The notes below the pieces were generated by a model. That model saw only the letters and a program-made list of their open reading frames with translations. It was not told the DNA's origin and did no database searches. Of a stretch of 64,000 bases of DNA, positions 11,346 through 24,955 are shown in pieces. The DNA lies in NCBI GenBank assembly GCA_015832175.1, contig WJXW01000001.1, forward strand, positions 3,968,001 to 4,032,000. The letters run 5' to 3'. Position 1 is the stretch's first letter; each line of letters opens with the position of its first letter. The position numbers and the translations under genes were made by a program. Source of the stretch: Paraphaeosphaeria minitans. Its lineage: Eukaryota > Ascomycota > Dothideomycetes > Pleosporales > Didymosphaeriaceae.

Positions 11346-11638
11346 TTATAGATGCGTTTACCTTAAATAAGGAATATAAAAAAATAAGTTAAGTTATCCT
11401 ATCTAAAATTTATTATACAAATCTAACTACTCTAATTGTCTATTAGGTCTCTTAGTGTTTTATCTAGTTTAGGCTCGTCGTCTTCCTCCTGTCTATTCCC
11501 TAATTAGCCATCTTAAATAACAGCTAATTGGCCCTATGTTTCTGTAACTCTCCATTATAGGCCAACCTTTACACTACATTTTCCTCCCTCTTTTCTAGGT
11601 TTAGTCCCTTAAGCCTACTACCTTACTACCCTTTTAAC
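11346..11638. other. RIP-poor unique island
   Basis: About 290 bp with many surviving CA and TG dinucleotides (for example gctcgtcgtcttcctcctg and ccaacctttacactacattt). It is unlike the rest of the window and is found once here. On the minus strand a short frame reads R-Q-E-E-D-D-E-P-K-L-D-K-T-L-R-D-L-I-D-N, too short to name. It sits between remnant M3 and the LTR of P1, so it is probably the original host or older-element DNA into which P1 inserted. No RNA gene recognised. Confidence 0.5.
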
Positions 11639-11853
11639 TATAATAGGTAGATTACGATATTATTATAGTGTTTTGGTATCTAGCGCCAAGGACTTATAGA
11701 GGGCCTATACGCTAAGTGAGCTAGCTGCGTAAAACCTATACTACGCCCTAACTCTATATAAAATAAGTATTATTCTATTAATACTACTAAGCTATTCTTT
11801 TACTATCCTTTCTAGTGTAAAGTAAGTACTATTACTTATAACTAGACTTTATA
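11639..11853 (+). repeat. 5' LTR of P1 (215 bp)
   Basis: TATAATAGG...GACTTTATA, matching the other B LTRs. Followed by the conserved leader taataatactttatcta. I see no clear tRNA primer site directly after the LTR. Confidence 0.92.
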
Positions 11854-11889
11854 TAATAATACTTTATCTATAATAATCTAAAAATAGCT

Positions 11890-12905
11890 CCTAGAGTTAT
11901 ATAAGCTACTAGTAGGGGGTAGACTTTACCTAAAGCCCCTAAAGGTAGTAAAGACTCTCTTACATAGTATATAAGAGGAGAGCTAGTAACGCGTAACTTA
12001 AGCCTACCTTTAACACTTAAGTAGCGTATCTTAGTTACTAAAAAGAAGTGTAATAAACTTTATACTATATATTAACTTTATACCTTAGAAAATAAAATCT
12101 CCTAACTTAAAAGTATAAGCTAAACCCCTAGTGTAGTAGCTGCTACTAAGAATATTAAAATTCTATCTACTAATATATATAAGTAAAACGCGCCTATAGT
12201 ATATATAGTAATATACGTTAAGCGTGCACTTTAACCTAAGGACCCTATTAAATATAGAGGGAAGAACCTTAAAGAGTATTATAAATTCTTTTATTCCTAT
12301 AAAGTAGCTTTTTACTTTTTACTACAAGAATTTATGTAGGATAAAAATAAGGTTATTTAGGTAATATAGTACCTTATAGGCGACTTAAAAGAACTATAGT
12401 ATATACACTATAAGTGCACCTTAGTAAAGAAGAAACACCTACTTAGAAGTACTTTAAGTAGTGTATACTTAACTTACTTTTAGACCTAGTAAATTATAGC
12501 CTAGAAGTACTTATAGCGTATACTTAAGTAATATAGTAAAAAGACTAAACTATTTACTCCTTTATAACCTACTTTAATATTCTTAAAGATTAACTTATAC
12601 CTTATACTAAAAAGTAAAAAGTGTAGCACCTCTTCTCTAAGCTTAAACCTAAGCTATAGAGGGCTATTACTAACTACTATTAGGTGCCTATAACTAAGGA
12701 AGACTTTATTACTTTAAGCTCTACGCTTAAATAAAACCTATGCTGTATACTTATAACATAAGAGTTAAACCTATATTATATATTAAAGAAATCTAAGAAT
12801 ACTACGCTAAACTGCTAAATATTTAAAAGTAATAGTAAGACCTAAAATAAGAAAAGTATTACTTACTATAAGTGCTATAAAACTAGCTACTATACTAATA
12901 AATAT
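11890..12905 (+). pseudogene. gag of P1
   Basis: Plus-strand gag of family B, with the zinc knuckle at 12864-12905 reading Y-Y-K-C-Y-K-T-S-Y-Y-T-N-K-Y, a C-x2-C-x4-H-x4-C in which three metal ligands are now Tyr. It is preceded by the capsid region, which aligns base by base with the P2 copy at 14200-15225. TAA/TAG stops throughout. Nucleocapsid function is inferred from the knuckle. Confidence 0.75.
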
Positions 12906-12949
12906 AAAAGTAGTAATTCTAACTAGATTTCTATATAGGTAAACTATAT

Positions 12950-13958
12950 AAGAAAAGGCTAAGCCTTATCTATAACTTAGGTATAGTAAGGCGCCTACTA
13001 ATTTATATTTTACTAGGTATAAAGCGCATGTATAGCGCGGCTAGAGATATAGGCTTAAAGAGGGAACTCTAAATAATTCTTAACCTATAAGCTAATATTA
13101 GCCTAATTAGCTAAATTATTACTATTAAAATAAACCTAAAGCCTATTTAAAGGGCTAAGCTCCCTAAACTAGAATAGATTAAGGCCTAAAAGTAAAGCAC
13201 CTATACTATTTATACACTCTAGATACATATTATAGATAATATAGAAGTAGAGTGTAGAATAAAGACTACTATCTATAGTATTAATAAGAAAAGGATCCCT
13301 CTCCTACTTAGTAACCCCTTCCTATAAGAAAGTAATATCTACTTTAATTATAGCTTACAAACATAGCGCTAGGGCTATACTATAGCTTTAATATAGCTTA
13401 TTACTATAAAAGATTTTAAAGATAATATAAAGTATACTAGCTTAGCATTATTTCTTCTAAGGGTCTTATAAAAAAGTAGTGTAAGCTTAGAGCACCTAGC
13501 GCGTCTTAATAAAGTATATATAGTGTAGGTACTATATATTCCTAATATATTACGCAAATATAGTAACGTATTTAATAAAAAAGCACTGTTTACCCTACTA
13601 AATTTTAGTAAATCTAATTATGCTATTTCTATTATAAAGGGAAAAGAACCTCTTTATAGACTACTCTATAATCTCTTAGAGTAGGAACTTAAGGTACTTT
13701 AGGAGTATCTAGAAGATACCTTAAAAAAGGGATAGATTAAGTATAGTACTAGCCTAGCTAGAGCACTAATTCTATTTACCCCTAAGAATAATAGTATACT
13801 ATAGCTTTATGTAGATTATTAGGGCTTTAACTTAATTACTATTAAGGATTATTACTTACTACTTTTAGTTAGAGAGACGCTTAACTACCTATTAGGCGTA
13901 TACTACTATATAACTATTAATCTTTATAACGCCTACTATAAAATTATGTCTAGATAGG
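12950..13958 (+). pseudogene. 5' part of pol of P1 (protease region and RT N-terminus)
   Basis: A plus-strand frame after gag. The region before RT (about 12950-13560) holds the protease; its Asp active site is not readable. RT begins near 13600: Y-R-L-L-Y-N-L-L-E then E-L-K-V-L, the K-K-G segment, A-R-A-L-I-L-F-T-P-K and D-Y-*-G-F-N-L-I-T-I-K-D-Y-Y, the usual Ty3/gypsy approach to the fingers domain. It stops at 13958 before the catalytic YLDD, where P2 is inserted. Confidence 0.8.
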
Positions 13959-14173
13959 TGTAATGGGTAAATTACAATATTATTGTGGTGTTATAGTATC
14001 TAGCGCTAAGGCCTTATAGAGGGCCTATACGCTAAGCGAGCCAGCTGCGCAAAACCTACACTACGCACTAACTCTATATAAGATAAGTATTATTCTATTA
14101 ATATTACTAAGTTATCCTTTTACTATCCTTTTTAGTATAAAGTAAATACTATTACCTATAACTAGACCTTATA
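13959..14173 (+). repeat. 5' LTR of P2 (215 bp)
   Basis: TGTAATGGG...GACCTTATA. It starts directly after P1 pol sequence (atagg), giving a clean nesting boundary. Confidence 0.93.
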
Positions 14174-14199
14174 TAATCATACTTTATCTACAACAGTCT

Positions 14200-15225
14200 A
14201 AAGATAGCTCCTAAAGTTATATAAGCTACTAGTAGGGGGTAGAGCTTACTTAAAGCCCCTAAAGGTAGTAAAGACTCTTTTACCTAGTATATAGGAGGAG
14301 AGCTAGTAACGTATAACTTAAGCCTACCTTTAATACTTAAGTAGCGTATCTTAGTTACTAAAAAGAAGCGTAATAAACTTTACGCTATATATTAACTTTA
14401 CACCTTAGAAAATAAAATCTCCTAACTTAAAAGTATAAGCTAAACCCCTAGCGTAGTAGCTACTACTAAGAATATTAAAATTCTATCTACTAATATATAT
14501 AAGTAAAACGCGCCTATAGCGTATATAGTTATATACGTTAAGCGTATACTTTAACCTAAGGACCCTATTAAATATAGAGGGAAGAACCTTAAAGAGTATT
14601 ATAAATTCTTTTATTCCTATAAAGTAGCTTTTTACCTTTTACTACAAGAATTTATATAAGATAAAAATAAGGTTATTTAGGTAATAAAGTACCTTATAGG
14701 CGACTTAAAAGAACTATAGTATATACACTATAAGTGCACCTTAGTAAAGGAAAAACACCTACTTAGAAGTACTTTAAGCAGTGTATACTTAACTTACTTT
14801 TAGACCTAGTAAATTATAGCCTAGAAGTACCTATAGTGTATACTTAAGTAATATAGTAAAAAGACTAAACTATTTACTCCTTTATAACCTACTTTAATAT
14901 TCTTAAAGATTAATTTATACCTTATACTAAAGAGTAAAAGGTGTAGCACCTCTTCTCTAAGCTTAAACCTAAGCTATAAAGGGCTATTACTAACTACTAT
15001 TAGGTGCCTATAACTAGGGAAGACTTTATTACTTTAAGCTCTACGCTTAAATAAAACCTACGCTATATACTTATAACATAAGAGTTAAACCTATATTATA
15101 TATTAAAGAAATCTAAGAATACTACGCTAAACTGCTAAATATTTAAAAGTAATAGTAAGACCTAAAATAAGAAAAGTATTACTTACTATAAGTGCTATAA
15201 AACTAGCTACTATACTAATAAATAT
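14200..15225 (+). pseudogene. gag of P2
   Basis: Same gag frame as P1, with the zinc knuckle at 15184-15225 in the C-x2-C-x4-H-x4-C pattern and ligands changed to Tyr. Differences from P1 over this kilobase are mainly C/T and G/A, the expected trace of RIP on two copies of one sequence. Start codon not assignable. Confidence 0.75.
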
Positions 15226-15289
15226 AAAAGTAGTAATCCTAACTAAATTTCTATATAAGTAAACTATATAAGAAAAGGCTAAGCCTTAT

Positions 15290-18200
15290 CTATAACTTAG
15301 GTATAGTAAGGCGCCTACTAATTTATATTTTACTAGGTATAAAGCGCACATATAGCGCGGCTAGAGATATAGGCTTAAAGAGGAAACTCTAAATAATTCT
15401 TAACCTATAAACTAATATTAGCCTAATTAGCTAAATTATTACTATTAAAATAAACCTAAAGCCTATTTAAAGGGCTAAGCTCTCTAAACTAGAATAGATT
15501 AGGGCCTAAAAGTAAAGCACCTATACTATTTATACGCTCTAGATGCGTATTATAGATAATATAGGGGTAGAGCGTAGGATAAAGACTACTATTTATAGTA
15601 TTAATAAGAAAAAGATCTCTTTCCTACTTAGTAACCCCTTCCTATAAGAAAGTAATATCTACTTTAATTATAGCTTATAAGCATAGCGCTAGGGCTATAC
15701 TATAGCTTTAATATAGCTTATTACTATAAAGGACTTTAAAAATAATATAAAGTATACTAGCTTAGATTTATTTCTTCTAGAGGTCTTATAGATAACTAGT
15801 ATAAGCTTAAAGCACCTAGCGTGTATTAATAAAGTATATATAGCATAGGTACTATATATTCCTAACGCATTACGCGAATATAGTAACGTATTTAATAAAA
15901 AAGTAATGTCTACCCTACTAAATTTTAAAGAATCTAATTATACTATCCCTATTATAGAGGGAAAGGAACCTCTTTATAGACTACTCTATAATCTCTTAGA
16001 GTAGGAGCTTAAGGTACTTTAAAAGTATCTAGAAGATGTCTTAAAAAAAGGATAGATTAGGTATAGTACTAGTGTAGCTAGAGCACTAATTCTATTCACC
16101 CCTAAGAAAGATAGCACACTATAGCTTTATATAAATTATTAGGGTCTTAACGCGATTACTATTAAGGATTATTACTTACTACTTTTAATTAAAAAGACGC
16201 TTAACTACCTATTACGCGTATACTACTATATAACCCTTAATCTTTGCAACGCCTACTATAGAATTTAGATCTAGATAGGAGATAAGTAGAAAACTATATT
16301 CTAAACTTACTATAGCTACTTTAAATACTTAGTAATACTATTTAGCTTAACTAATACCCCTACAAGCTTTTACGCATATATTAATTAGGCACTAGTACTA
16401 CACCTAGATTATATATACGTTGTGTACCTAGATAATATACTCATTTATACCTATAATAAGGATTTTACGCTTTATTAGTGCGCTATCTATACTATGCATA
16501 AATTACTACGTAAGGCTAAACTTTTTATTAATTTAACTAAGTATATATTTACCTTAGGTAAAGTCCACTTCTTTAGTTTTATTATAATAATATAAGGAAT
16601 CTGCGCTAATCCTACGTATATAGTAATTATTATAGAACAGCTATAGCTAACTAGTATCTAAGAGCTCTAGTTATTTCTAGACTTTATAAACTTTTATAGG
16701 CGATTTATTAAGGCATATATATAAGAAACTACTCCTCTCTTAAACCTACTTAAAAAGAACTAAGTGTTCTAATAGTTAGTAAAAGCTAATAATATTTTTA
16801 AAATACTTAAAACGCGCTTCTTAAGTGCGTCTATCCTACGCTACTTTAACCCTGCGCTACTAATCTAATTAGAGACTAATATATCTACTTTTATAATATA
16901 TAGTATCTTTTCGCAGCTATTTAAGGAGTAGAAGTGGCACCTATTTACTTTTATATTAAGAAAACTTTAAGCTATAGAGCTAAATTATAAGGTATATAAC
17001 TTTAAGCTTCTTAGTATTATCTACTACTTTAAGTAATAGAGATATTATTTAAATAGCACATAGCATATAATTTAAGTGCTAAGTAACTATAATAACTTAC
17101 GTAGTATACGCGCTGCATAGAAGCTAAACCTATAATAAGTATAATAGGCGATATACCTAGTAGCTTTTAATTTTAAAGTGGAACACTGCCTAGGGAAAAC
17201 AAACCTAGTAGATAGACTATTAAGAAGGGCAGATTACGTATAGGAGAACCTATCGCTAACCTATTTATTACCTACCCTATAGAATAAAATACTATAGAGA
17301 ACTAAGCATAGTAGAGCAAGCGGATTTATAAATAAGCTAAGCTTATTAGGCGTATGTAAGACGTATATTGCTAATATTTGTAAAGCTATAAAGGTCCCTA
17401 CTACTAGTACTATAGTATACACGCTATACGTACTATACTTACTAGCTAAAGTATTAGTTAGTAGTAAACCTATAATAAAAGAGTCTAACTTTATTACTAA
17501 AGTTTAGTAGCTTTAGTAAAGAAACACCTTTACTATTAAATGTATTACTAGCTTAAAGCGTAAGAGAAGTACTTAAAGTAGTAGTAAAGTGTAAATATAG
17601 CGCCTTAATAAAATAGAAGTCCTAAGGTATAATAGTAGATTATATATCCTAGATAAACTAGTAATTAGGTAAGAGATTTTGTTCTAGCACTATAACACGT
17701 ACATAGTAGGCCACTTTAGTGTATATAGAACGCTTAAGGCTATTAAGAGGACCTACTATTAGCCTCTTATAGATTAAGATATTTAGAAGTACGTAAAGAC
17801 TTATACTATTTACTAAAAGAGTAAAGCTCTAAAGTATAGTAGGTATAGCTAGCTATTACCTCTTCTAACGCTAAAGGATATTTTTAAGGAAGTCTTATTA
17901 GACTTTATAACTAGATTCTTACTAGTAAAAGATTAAGGCAGCTGCGCTTTTAATATAATTTTTATAATTATATACTACTTCTTTAAGATAGCTATCTATA
18001 TCCCTATATAGAAAACATAGAATATAAAGGAAATTATAGAAGTCTACTTCTAAGAGGTTATCTTAAAGTTTAGTATTTAAAAAGGTATTATATCTAATAG
18101 GGGCTCTACCTTTACTTTTACTTTTTAGGTAGAAATATACTACTAACTATAAGTAAAGCGTAGGCTTAGCACTACTTTCTACCCTTAAATAGACAGGTAA

Positions 18201-18658
18201 ATAGAGCGCTAAAATTAGACGCTTAAATAATACCTTTGTATATTTATTATACTACTATAAATAAACTAGGTTAAACTACTCTTAATAGCTTAATTTATAT
18301 ATAACAACTTTATCTATAATTTAATAAAAATAACGCCTTTTTATACTATATATAGTAAGCACCCTATCCTTACTACGCCTCCTATAGACAGTAGGCTAAA
18401 GGGGGAGCTACTAGATATAGTTAAGAGAGTAAAACGTATATATAGCGCACGTATATTACTTATAGAGCACCTACGCTTAGTATAAGAGTATTAGAGCTAG
18501 TACTATAATAAGAAGTATAAGTAAGAGTTATTCTAGAGAGGCGACTTAGTCCTACTTAGTATAAAGAATATATATATACTTTAATAACTAAGTAAGAAGC
18601 TATTAGGAAAATTTATTAGGCCTTTCTAAGTGTAGGACGTAGTTAGAATGTAGGTATA
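15290..18658 (+). pseudogene. pol of P2, first part (protease to integrase)
   Basis: The RT box reads Y-L-D-N at 16425-16436 in the context D-Y-I-Y-V-V-Y-L-D-N-I-L-I-Y-T. After it come the F-L-x-F-x-N-F-Y-R-R-F connection (about 16665-16705) and the tether to RNase H (about 16840-17100). Integrase occupies about 17450-18658. Its zinc part contains L-V-I-R-x-E-I-L-F-x-H-Y-N, and its core contains L-D-F-I-T-R-F and later S-N-R-G-S-T-F. The frame continues at 25172 after M2. All copies are dead. Confidence 0.88.
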
Positions 18659-18874
18659 TGTGAGGTCTAGTTATAGGCAATAGTACTTGCTTTACACTAG
18701 AAAGGACAGTAAAAGGATAACTCTAGTAATATTAATAGAATAATACTTATCTTGTATAGAGTTAGCGCGTAGCGTAGGTTTTACGCAGCTAGCTTACTTA
18801 GTGTATAGGCCCTTTATAAGGCTTTAGCGCTAGATACTATAACACCACAATAATATTATAATCTACCTATTATA
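18659..18874 (-). repeat. 3' LTR of M2 (216 bp)
   Basis: TGTGAGGTC...CCTATTATA. Followed at 18875 by the polypurine-tract complement gaacctccccctctag. Confidence 0.94.
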
Positions 18875-19219
18875 GAACCTCCCCCTCTAGCTACAGTCCT
18901 CTGTAGCATACTATAGCCTTAATAAAAACCTTACCCTATAGAAAAAGAAAAGAGTGTCTATAAAAGTGCGTATTATATACATAATAATAGCGCGTTATAA
19001 GTAAATAGTGCGCGTTATAAATATATTATACATGTTATTTATTATAAGGCTCTTACACCTTCTATTTACTATAGCCTTCTATAATATAGGGTAGTAGGGC
19101 TATATAGTTTTAATATTGTTTTAATCTTCGTGTGCTCTGTACTTATATAATATATAAATAATATATTCTTAGCGTAGATAAAGCGCTTAGTCTTTAAATA
19201 ACCTCTTTAATTATCTAAG

Positions 19220-19990
19220 ATACTATACTACCTAGTGCCTAAGTATTTTAAGAAGTCTAACTAATATAGTGCTGCTACCTTTATATTTAGCAAAGATACT
19301 AAGCGCGTAAACTACAACGCAGTGCTTATAACTTATATATATTATATATAGAACTTAGTAAAGCTCCCTAAGGACTATATAAAAGATAATAATAAGCGCT
19401 ATAACTATTACGTTAATAGTAATTACGGAGGCTGCGACTTAGTATATCTAGAGTTATGCGCTATATATGCACTTTAGCTAATACTTATAAATACTAAAGG
19501 CGATAAATAGGCGCTTTAATCGCCTATACGGCCTTAGTAACTACTACTATATTATAGTTATAGAGACCCTAAGTAGATAGTGTAAGATAGATAAGTGTGT
19601 AAAAGTAGTAGGCCTAAAGCTAGCTTATTACTAAAAGTAATTTAACTTAGAGCTAGCTAACTACTAGCGTATTACAGCTTATATTAGTACACCTATAGGT
19701 ATAGTAACCTAGGTGCCTACTACTAGCCCTTAGTATCTAGGCTTAATCCTAGTAAAGTAGTGTTAAATTATAGTGCTCTTAAGGCAGTTATTCCCTTTAT
19801 ATAATAAATAGTAAGTTTACACCTTTCCTATATTTAAAACGTATACTAATAGCTTATTCTAGATTAATCTAGCGTCTACTCCTTACTGTAATAAAAGTAA
19901 CTTAGATAATAGTAATAAAGAGAGTAAGAAGAAGGTTACTACTAAAGGTGTAGTAAGTAAGAATAGTAAGAATAATAAAGATAATAAGTA
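19220..19990 (+). pseudogene. Family-B antisense ORF (M2)
   Basis: Plus strand, opposite to M2 gag-pol, starting about 345 bp from the 3' LTR. The start codon is ATA (ATG in M4 and P2), followed by L-Y-Y-L-V-P-K-Y. The Cys-rich patch reads K-R-Y-N-Y-Y-V-N-S-N-Y-G-G-C-D-L-V-Y-L-E, keeping the third Cys that P2 lost while losing the first that P2 keeps. Such complementary retention supports a real C-x2-C-x7-C motif. It ends in the Lys/Asn tract near 19990. The upstream 18875-19219 is untranslated 3' region with no gene seen. Confidence 0.6.
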
Positions 19991-20152
19991 GTAAAGTATA
20001 GGTAGCGTGTAGTTTAGTTAGATCGCTTCTTAGAAGCTAGCCTATAGGCCTTAAGTAGATACCCCTAATAAGCTATAAGTACTCTATAAGCTATAGTACT
20101 CTATAATAATATACGTTATATCTATATTTTATATACTCTTATTATATCTTTT

Positions 20153-23100
20153 ACCTCTTCTTTATATGCGCAGCTCTTTTCCTTTTAAAAGTTTAAACTA
20201 GATTATTTATATTTTTAAAGTCTAACTCTAGAATCTAGGTATCCTAAGTCTTATTATAGCCTTTCTAGTAGAATAGGTATTACTTTTACCCTTTTTTAAT
20301 TTACTTAGCTAGGATTTCTTTTACTTCCTAGGCTTCTTCTCCTTTAGGTGTAACCTCTAGTAGCTAGGTGTTAATGTCTTCTACTCTTAGCTTTAGTTTC
20401 TATTGTTTAAGGAGGGAAATGTAGAACACGTTATAAATATAATAGTATAGTAGAAAGAGTAGGTAGTATACCTATGTTTTAACTGCGTCCTGCACTTAAA
20501 AAGGCCTAATAAATTTCCTTAATAGCTTCTTACTTAGTTATTAAAGTATATGTATATTCTTTATACTAAGTAGGACTAAGTTACCTCTCTAGAATAACTC
20601 TTACTTATGCTTCTTATTATAGTACTAGCTCTAATACTCTTATACTAAGCGTAAGTACTCTATAAGTAATATACGTGCGCTATATATACGTTTTACTCTC
20701 TTAACTATATCTAGTAGCTCCCCCTCTAGCCTACTATCTATAGCAGGCGTAGTAGAAATAGGGTGCTTACTATATATAGTATAGAAAGGCGTTATTTTTA
20801 TAAAATTATAGATAAAGTTATTATATATAAAATAAGCTATTAGGAGTAGTTTAATCTAGTTTATTTATAAAGGTGTAATAAATATATAAAGGTATTATTT
20901 AAGTGTCTAATTCTAGCGTTCTATTTACCTATCTATTTAAGGGTAGAAAGTAGTGCTAAGCCTACGCTTTACTTATAGTTAGTAGTATATTTCTACCTAA
21001 AAAGTAAAAATAAAGGTAGAGCCCCTATTAGATATAATACCTTTCTAAATACTAAACTTTAAAATAACCTCTTAGAAGTAGGCTTCTATAAATTCCTCTA
21101 TATCCTATGTTTTCTATATAAGGATATAGATAGCTATCTTAAAAAAGTAGTATATAATTATAAGAATTACATTAAAAGCGTAGCTGCCTTAATTCTTTAC
21201 TAGTAAGAATCTAGTTATAAAGTCTAGTAAGACTTCCTTAAAGATATCCTTTAGCGTTAAAAAAGGTAATAGCTAGCTATACTTACTATACTTTAGAGCT
21301 TTACTCTTTTAGTAAATAGCATAAGTTCTTACGTACTTCTAAACATTTTAATCTATAAGAGGCTAATAGTAGGTCCTCTTAATAGCCTTAAGCGTTCTAC
21401 ATACAGTAAAGTAGCCTACTATATATATATTATAGTGCTAGAACAAAATCTCTTACCTAATTGCTAGTTTATCTAGGATGTATAATCTACTATTATACTT
21501 TAGGACTTCTATTTTATTAAGGCGCTATACTTACGCTTTACTACTACTTTAAATACTTCTCTTACGCCTTAAGCTAGTAATATACTTAATAGTAAAGGCA
21601 TTTCTTTACTAAAGCTACTAAACTTTAGTAATAAGGTTAGACTTTCTTATTATAGGTTTACTACTAACTAATACTCTAGCTAGTAAGTGTAGTACGTATA
21701 GCGTACACACTATAGTACTAGTAGTAGAAACCCTTATAGCTCTATAAATGTTAGTAATATACATCTTACATACGCCTAATAAGCTTAGCTTATTTATAGA
21801 TCTACTTACTCTACTATACTTAGTCCTCTATAGTATTTTATTCTACAAGGTAGGTAATAAATAGGTTAGTAATAGGTTCTCCTATATGTAACTTACCCTT
21901 CTTAATAGTCTATCTACTAGGTTTATTTTCCCTAGGCAGTATTCTACTTTAAAATTTAAAGCTGCTAGGTATATTACCTATTATACTTATTATAGGTTTA
22001 GCTTCTATATAGCGCGTATACTGCGTAAGTTATTATAGTTACTTAGCACTTAAATTATGTGCTGCGTAGTATTTAGATAATATCTCTATTACTTAAAGTA
22101 GTAGATAATAGTAAAGAGCTTAAAGTTATATACTTTATAATTTAGCTCTACAGCTTAAAGTTTTCTTAATATAAAAGTAACTAGATGCCACTTCTAGTCC
22201 TTAAATAGCCATAAAAAGATACTATATATTATAAAAGTAGATATATTAGTCTTTAATTAGATTAGTAGCGTAAGGTTAAAGTAGCGTAAGATAGGCGTAC
22301 TTAAAAAGCGCGTTTTAAGTATTTTAAAAGTATTATTAGCTTTTACTAACTATTAGAACACTTAGTTCTTCTTAAGTAGGTCTAAGAGAGGAGCAGTTTC
22401 TCGTATATATACCTTAATAAATCGCCTATAAAAGTTTATAAAGTCTAGAAATAACTAGAGCTCTTAGATACTAGTTAGCTATAACTATTTTATAATAGTT
22501 ACTATGCGCGCAGGATTAGCGCAAATTCTTTATATAGTTATAATAAAACTAAAGCACTAGACTTTGCCTGAAGCAAATATACACTTAGTTAAATTAATAA
22601 AAAGTTTAGCCTTACCTTATAATTTAAGCACAGCGTAGATAGCGCGCTAATAAAATATAAGATCCTTATTATAGGTATAGATGAATATATTATCTAGATA
22701 TATAATATATATGTGATTTAGGTATAGTGCTAGTGCCTTATTAATATATGCCTAAAAGCTCGCAGAGGCATTAGTTAAGCTAAATAGTATTACTAAGTAT
22801 TTAAAGTAGCTATAGTAAGTTTAGAATATAGTTTTCTACTTATCTCTTACCTAGATCTAAATTCTATAGTAGGTGTTACAAAAATTAAAGGTTATATAGT
22901 AGTATATACCTAATAGGCGGTTAAGCGTCTCTCTAACTAAAGGTAGTAAGTAATAATCTTTAATAGTTATTATATTAAGGCCCTAATAATCTACATAAAG
23001 CCGCAGTGTACTATCTTTCTTAAAGATAAGTAGAATTAGTACTCTAGCTAGGCTAGTGCTATACCTAATCTATCCCTTTTTTAAGGCATTTTCTAGATAC

Positions 23101-23850
23101 TTCTAAAGTACCTTAAGCTCCCGCTTTAAGAGATTATAAAGTAGTCTATAAGGAGGTTCCTTTCCCTCTATAATAGGGATAGCATAATTAGATTTCTTAA
23201 AATTTAGTAGAGTAGACGCTACTTTTTTATTAAATATATTACTATATTTATATAATACGTTAGAAATACGCAGTACTTACGCTATATATACTTTAATAAT
23301 ACGCGCTAGGTGCTTTAAGCTTATACTAGTTATCTATAAGACCCTTAAAAGAAATAAATCTAAGCTAGTATATTCTATATTATCTTTAAAGTCCTTTATA
23401 GTAATAAGCTATATTAAAGCTATAGTATAGCCCTAGCGCTATATTTATAAGCTGTAATTAAGGTAGATATTACTTTCTTATAGAAAGGGGTTACTAAGTA
23501 GGAGGGGGATCCTTTTCTTATTAATACTATAGATAGTAGTCTTTATCCTACGCTCTACCCCTATATTATCTATAATACGCATCTAGAGCGTATAAATAGT
23601 ATAGGTGCTTTACTTTTAGGCCCTAATCTATTCTAGTTTAGGGAGCTTAGCCCTTGTAATAGGCTTTAGGTTTATTTTAACAGTAATAATTTAGCTAATT
23701 AGGCTAATATTAGCTTATAGGTTAAGAATTATTTAAAGTTTCCTCTTTAAGCCTATATCTCTAGCCGCGCTATACGTGCGCTTTATACTTAGTAAAATAT
23801 AAATTAGTAAGCACTTTACTATACCTAGATTATAAGTAAGGCTTAGCCTT
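20153..23850 (-). pseudogene. pol of M2 with chromodomain
   Basis: Minus-strand pol. Chromodomain about 20332-20153, integrase about 21900-20480, RNase H about 22330-22000, RT about 23180-22440 with Y-L-D-N at 22700-22689 in the context I-I-Y-L-D-N-I. The protease region lies toward 23850. The integrase zinc segment and the core D-F-I-T-R-F are readable around 21480-21220. In-frame TAG and TAA codons are dense. Being in a complete element, this copy is the best frame of reference for the other copies. Confidence 0.88.
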
Positions 23851-23899
23851 TTCCTATATAGTTTACTTATATAGGAATCTAATTAGGATTACTACCCCT

Positions 23900-24950
23900 A
23901 TATTTATTAGTATAGTAGCTAGTTTTATAGCACTTATAGTAGGTAACACTTTTTTTATTTTAGGTCTTACTATTACTTTTAGATATTTAGTAGTTTAGCG
24001 TAGTATTCTTAGATTTCTTTAATATATAACGCAGGCTTAACTCCTATGTTATAAGTATATAGCGTAGGTTTTATTTAAGCGTAGAGCTTAAAGTAATAAA
24101 GTCTTCTCTAGTTATAGGCACCTAATAGTAGTTAGTAATAGCCCTCTATAGCTTAGGTTTAAGCTTAGAGAAGAGGTGCTACACTTTTTACTTTTTAGTA
24201 TAAGGTATAAGTTAATCTTTAAGAATATTAAAGTAGGTTATAAAGGAGTAAATAGTTTAGTCTTTTTACTATATTACCTAAGTATACGCTATAGCTACTT
24301 CTAGGCTATAATTTACTAGGTTAAAAAGTAAGTTAAGTATATACTACTTAAAGTACTTCTAAGTAGGTATTTCTCCCTTAGCTTTAAAGGTGCGCTTATA
24401 GTGTATATACTATAGTTCTCTTAGGTCGCCTATAAGGTACTATATTACCTAGATAACCTTATCTCTATTCTACACAAATTTTTATAGTAAAAGGCGAAAG
24501 GCTACCTTATAGGAACAGAAGAATTTATAATACTTTTTAAAGTTCTTACTTTTATATTTAGTAGGGACCTTAGGTTAAAGCGCACGCTTAATATATATTA
24601 CTATATATACTATAGGCGCGTCCTACTTATATATATTAGTAGATAGAATTTTAATATTCTTAGTAGTAGCTACTACACTAAATGCTTAGCTTATACTTTT
24701 AAGTTAGAAGATTTTATTTTCTAAGGTATAAAGTTAATATATAGCGTAAAGCTTATTACACTTCTTTTTAGTAACTAGAATATACTACTTAAATATTAAA
24801 AGTAGGCTTAAGTTACGTGTTACTAGCTCTCCTCTTATATACTAAGTAAGAGGGTCTTCACTACCTTTAGGGGCTTTAAGTAAAGTCTGCCCCCTACTAG
24901 TAGCTTATATAACTCTAGGAGCTATCCTTAGACTGTTGTAGATAAAGTAT
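23900..24950 (-). pseudogene. gag of M2
   Basis: Minus-strand gag with the zinc knuckle at 23941-23900, Y-Y-K-C-Y-K-T-S-Y-Y-T-N-K-Y (C-x2-C-x4-H-x4-C with ligands lost). The capsid part extends to the 5' LTR and aligns with the gag frames of P1, P2 and P4. Non-functional. Confidence 0.72.
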
Positions 24951-24955
24951 TATTA

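Larger units (their letters stand above)
11639..13958 (+). mobile_element. B copy P1: 5' LTR, gag and start of pol; interrupted by P2
   Basis: Plus-strand family-B copy. LTR 11639-11853, gag, and pol as far as the N-terminal RT region, ending at 13958 where the LTR of P2 begins. The five bases before P1 are TTAAC (11634-11638); those before P2 are ATAGG. The remainder of P1 is not in the window and should lie to the right of all the inserted elements. Confidence 0.88.

Noticed and set aside
14174..14200. tRNA primer site for family B directly after the LTR
   Set aside because: The leader taataatactttatctac shows no TGG start or match to a tRNA 3' end that I can recognise; the family may self-prime or the site may be obscured by RIP.
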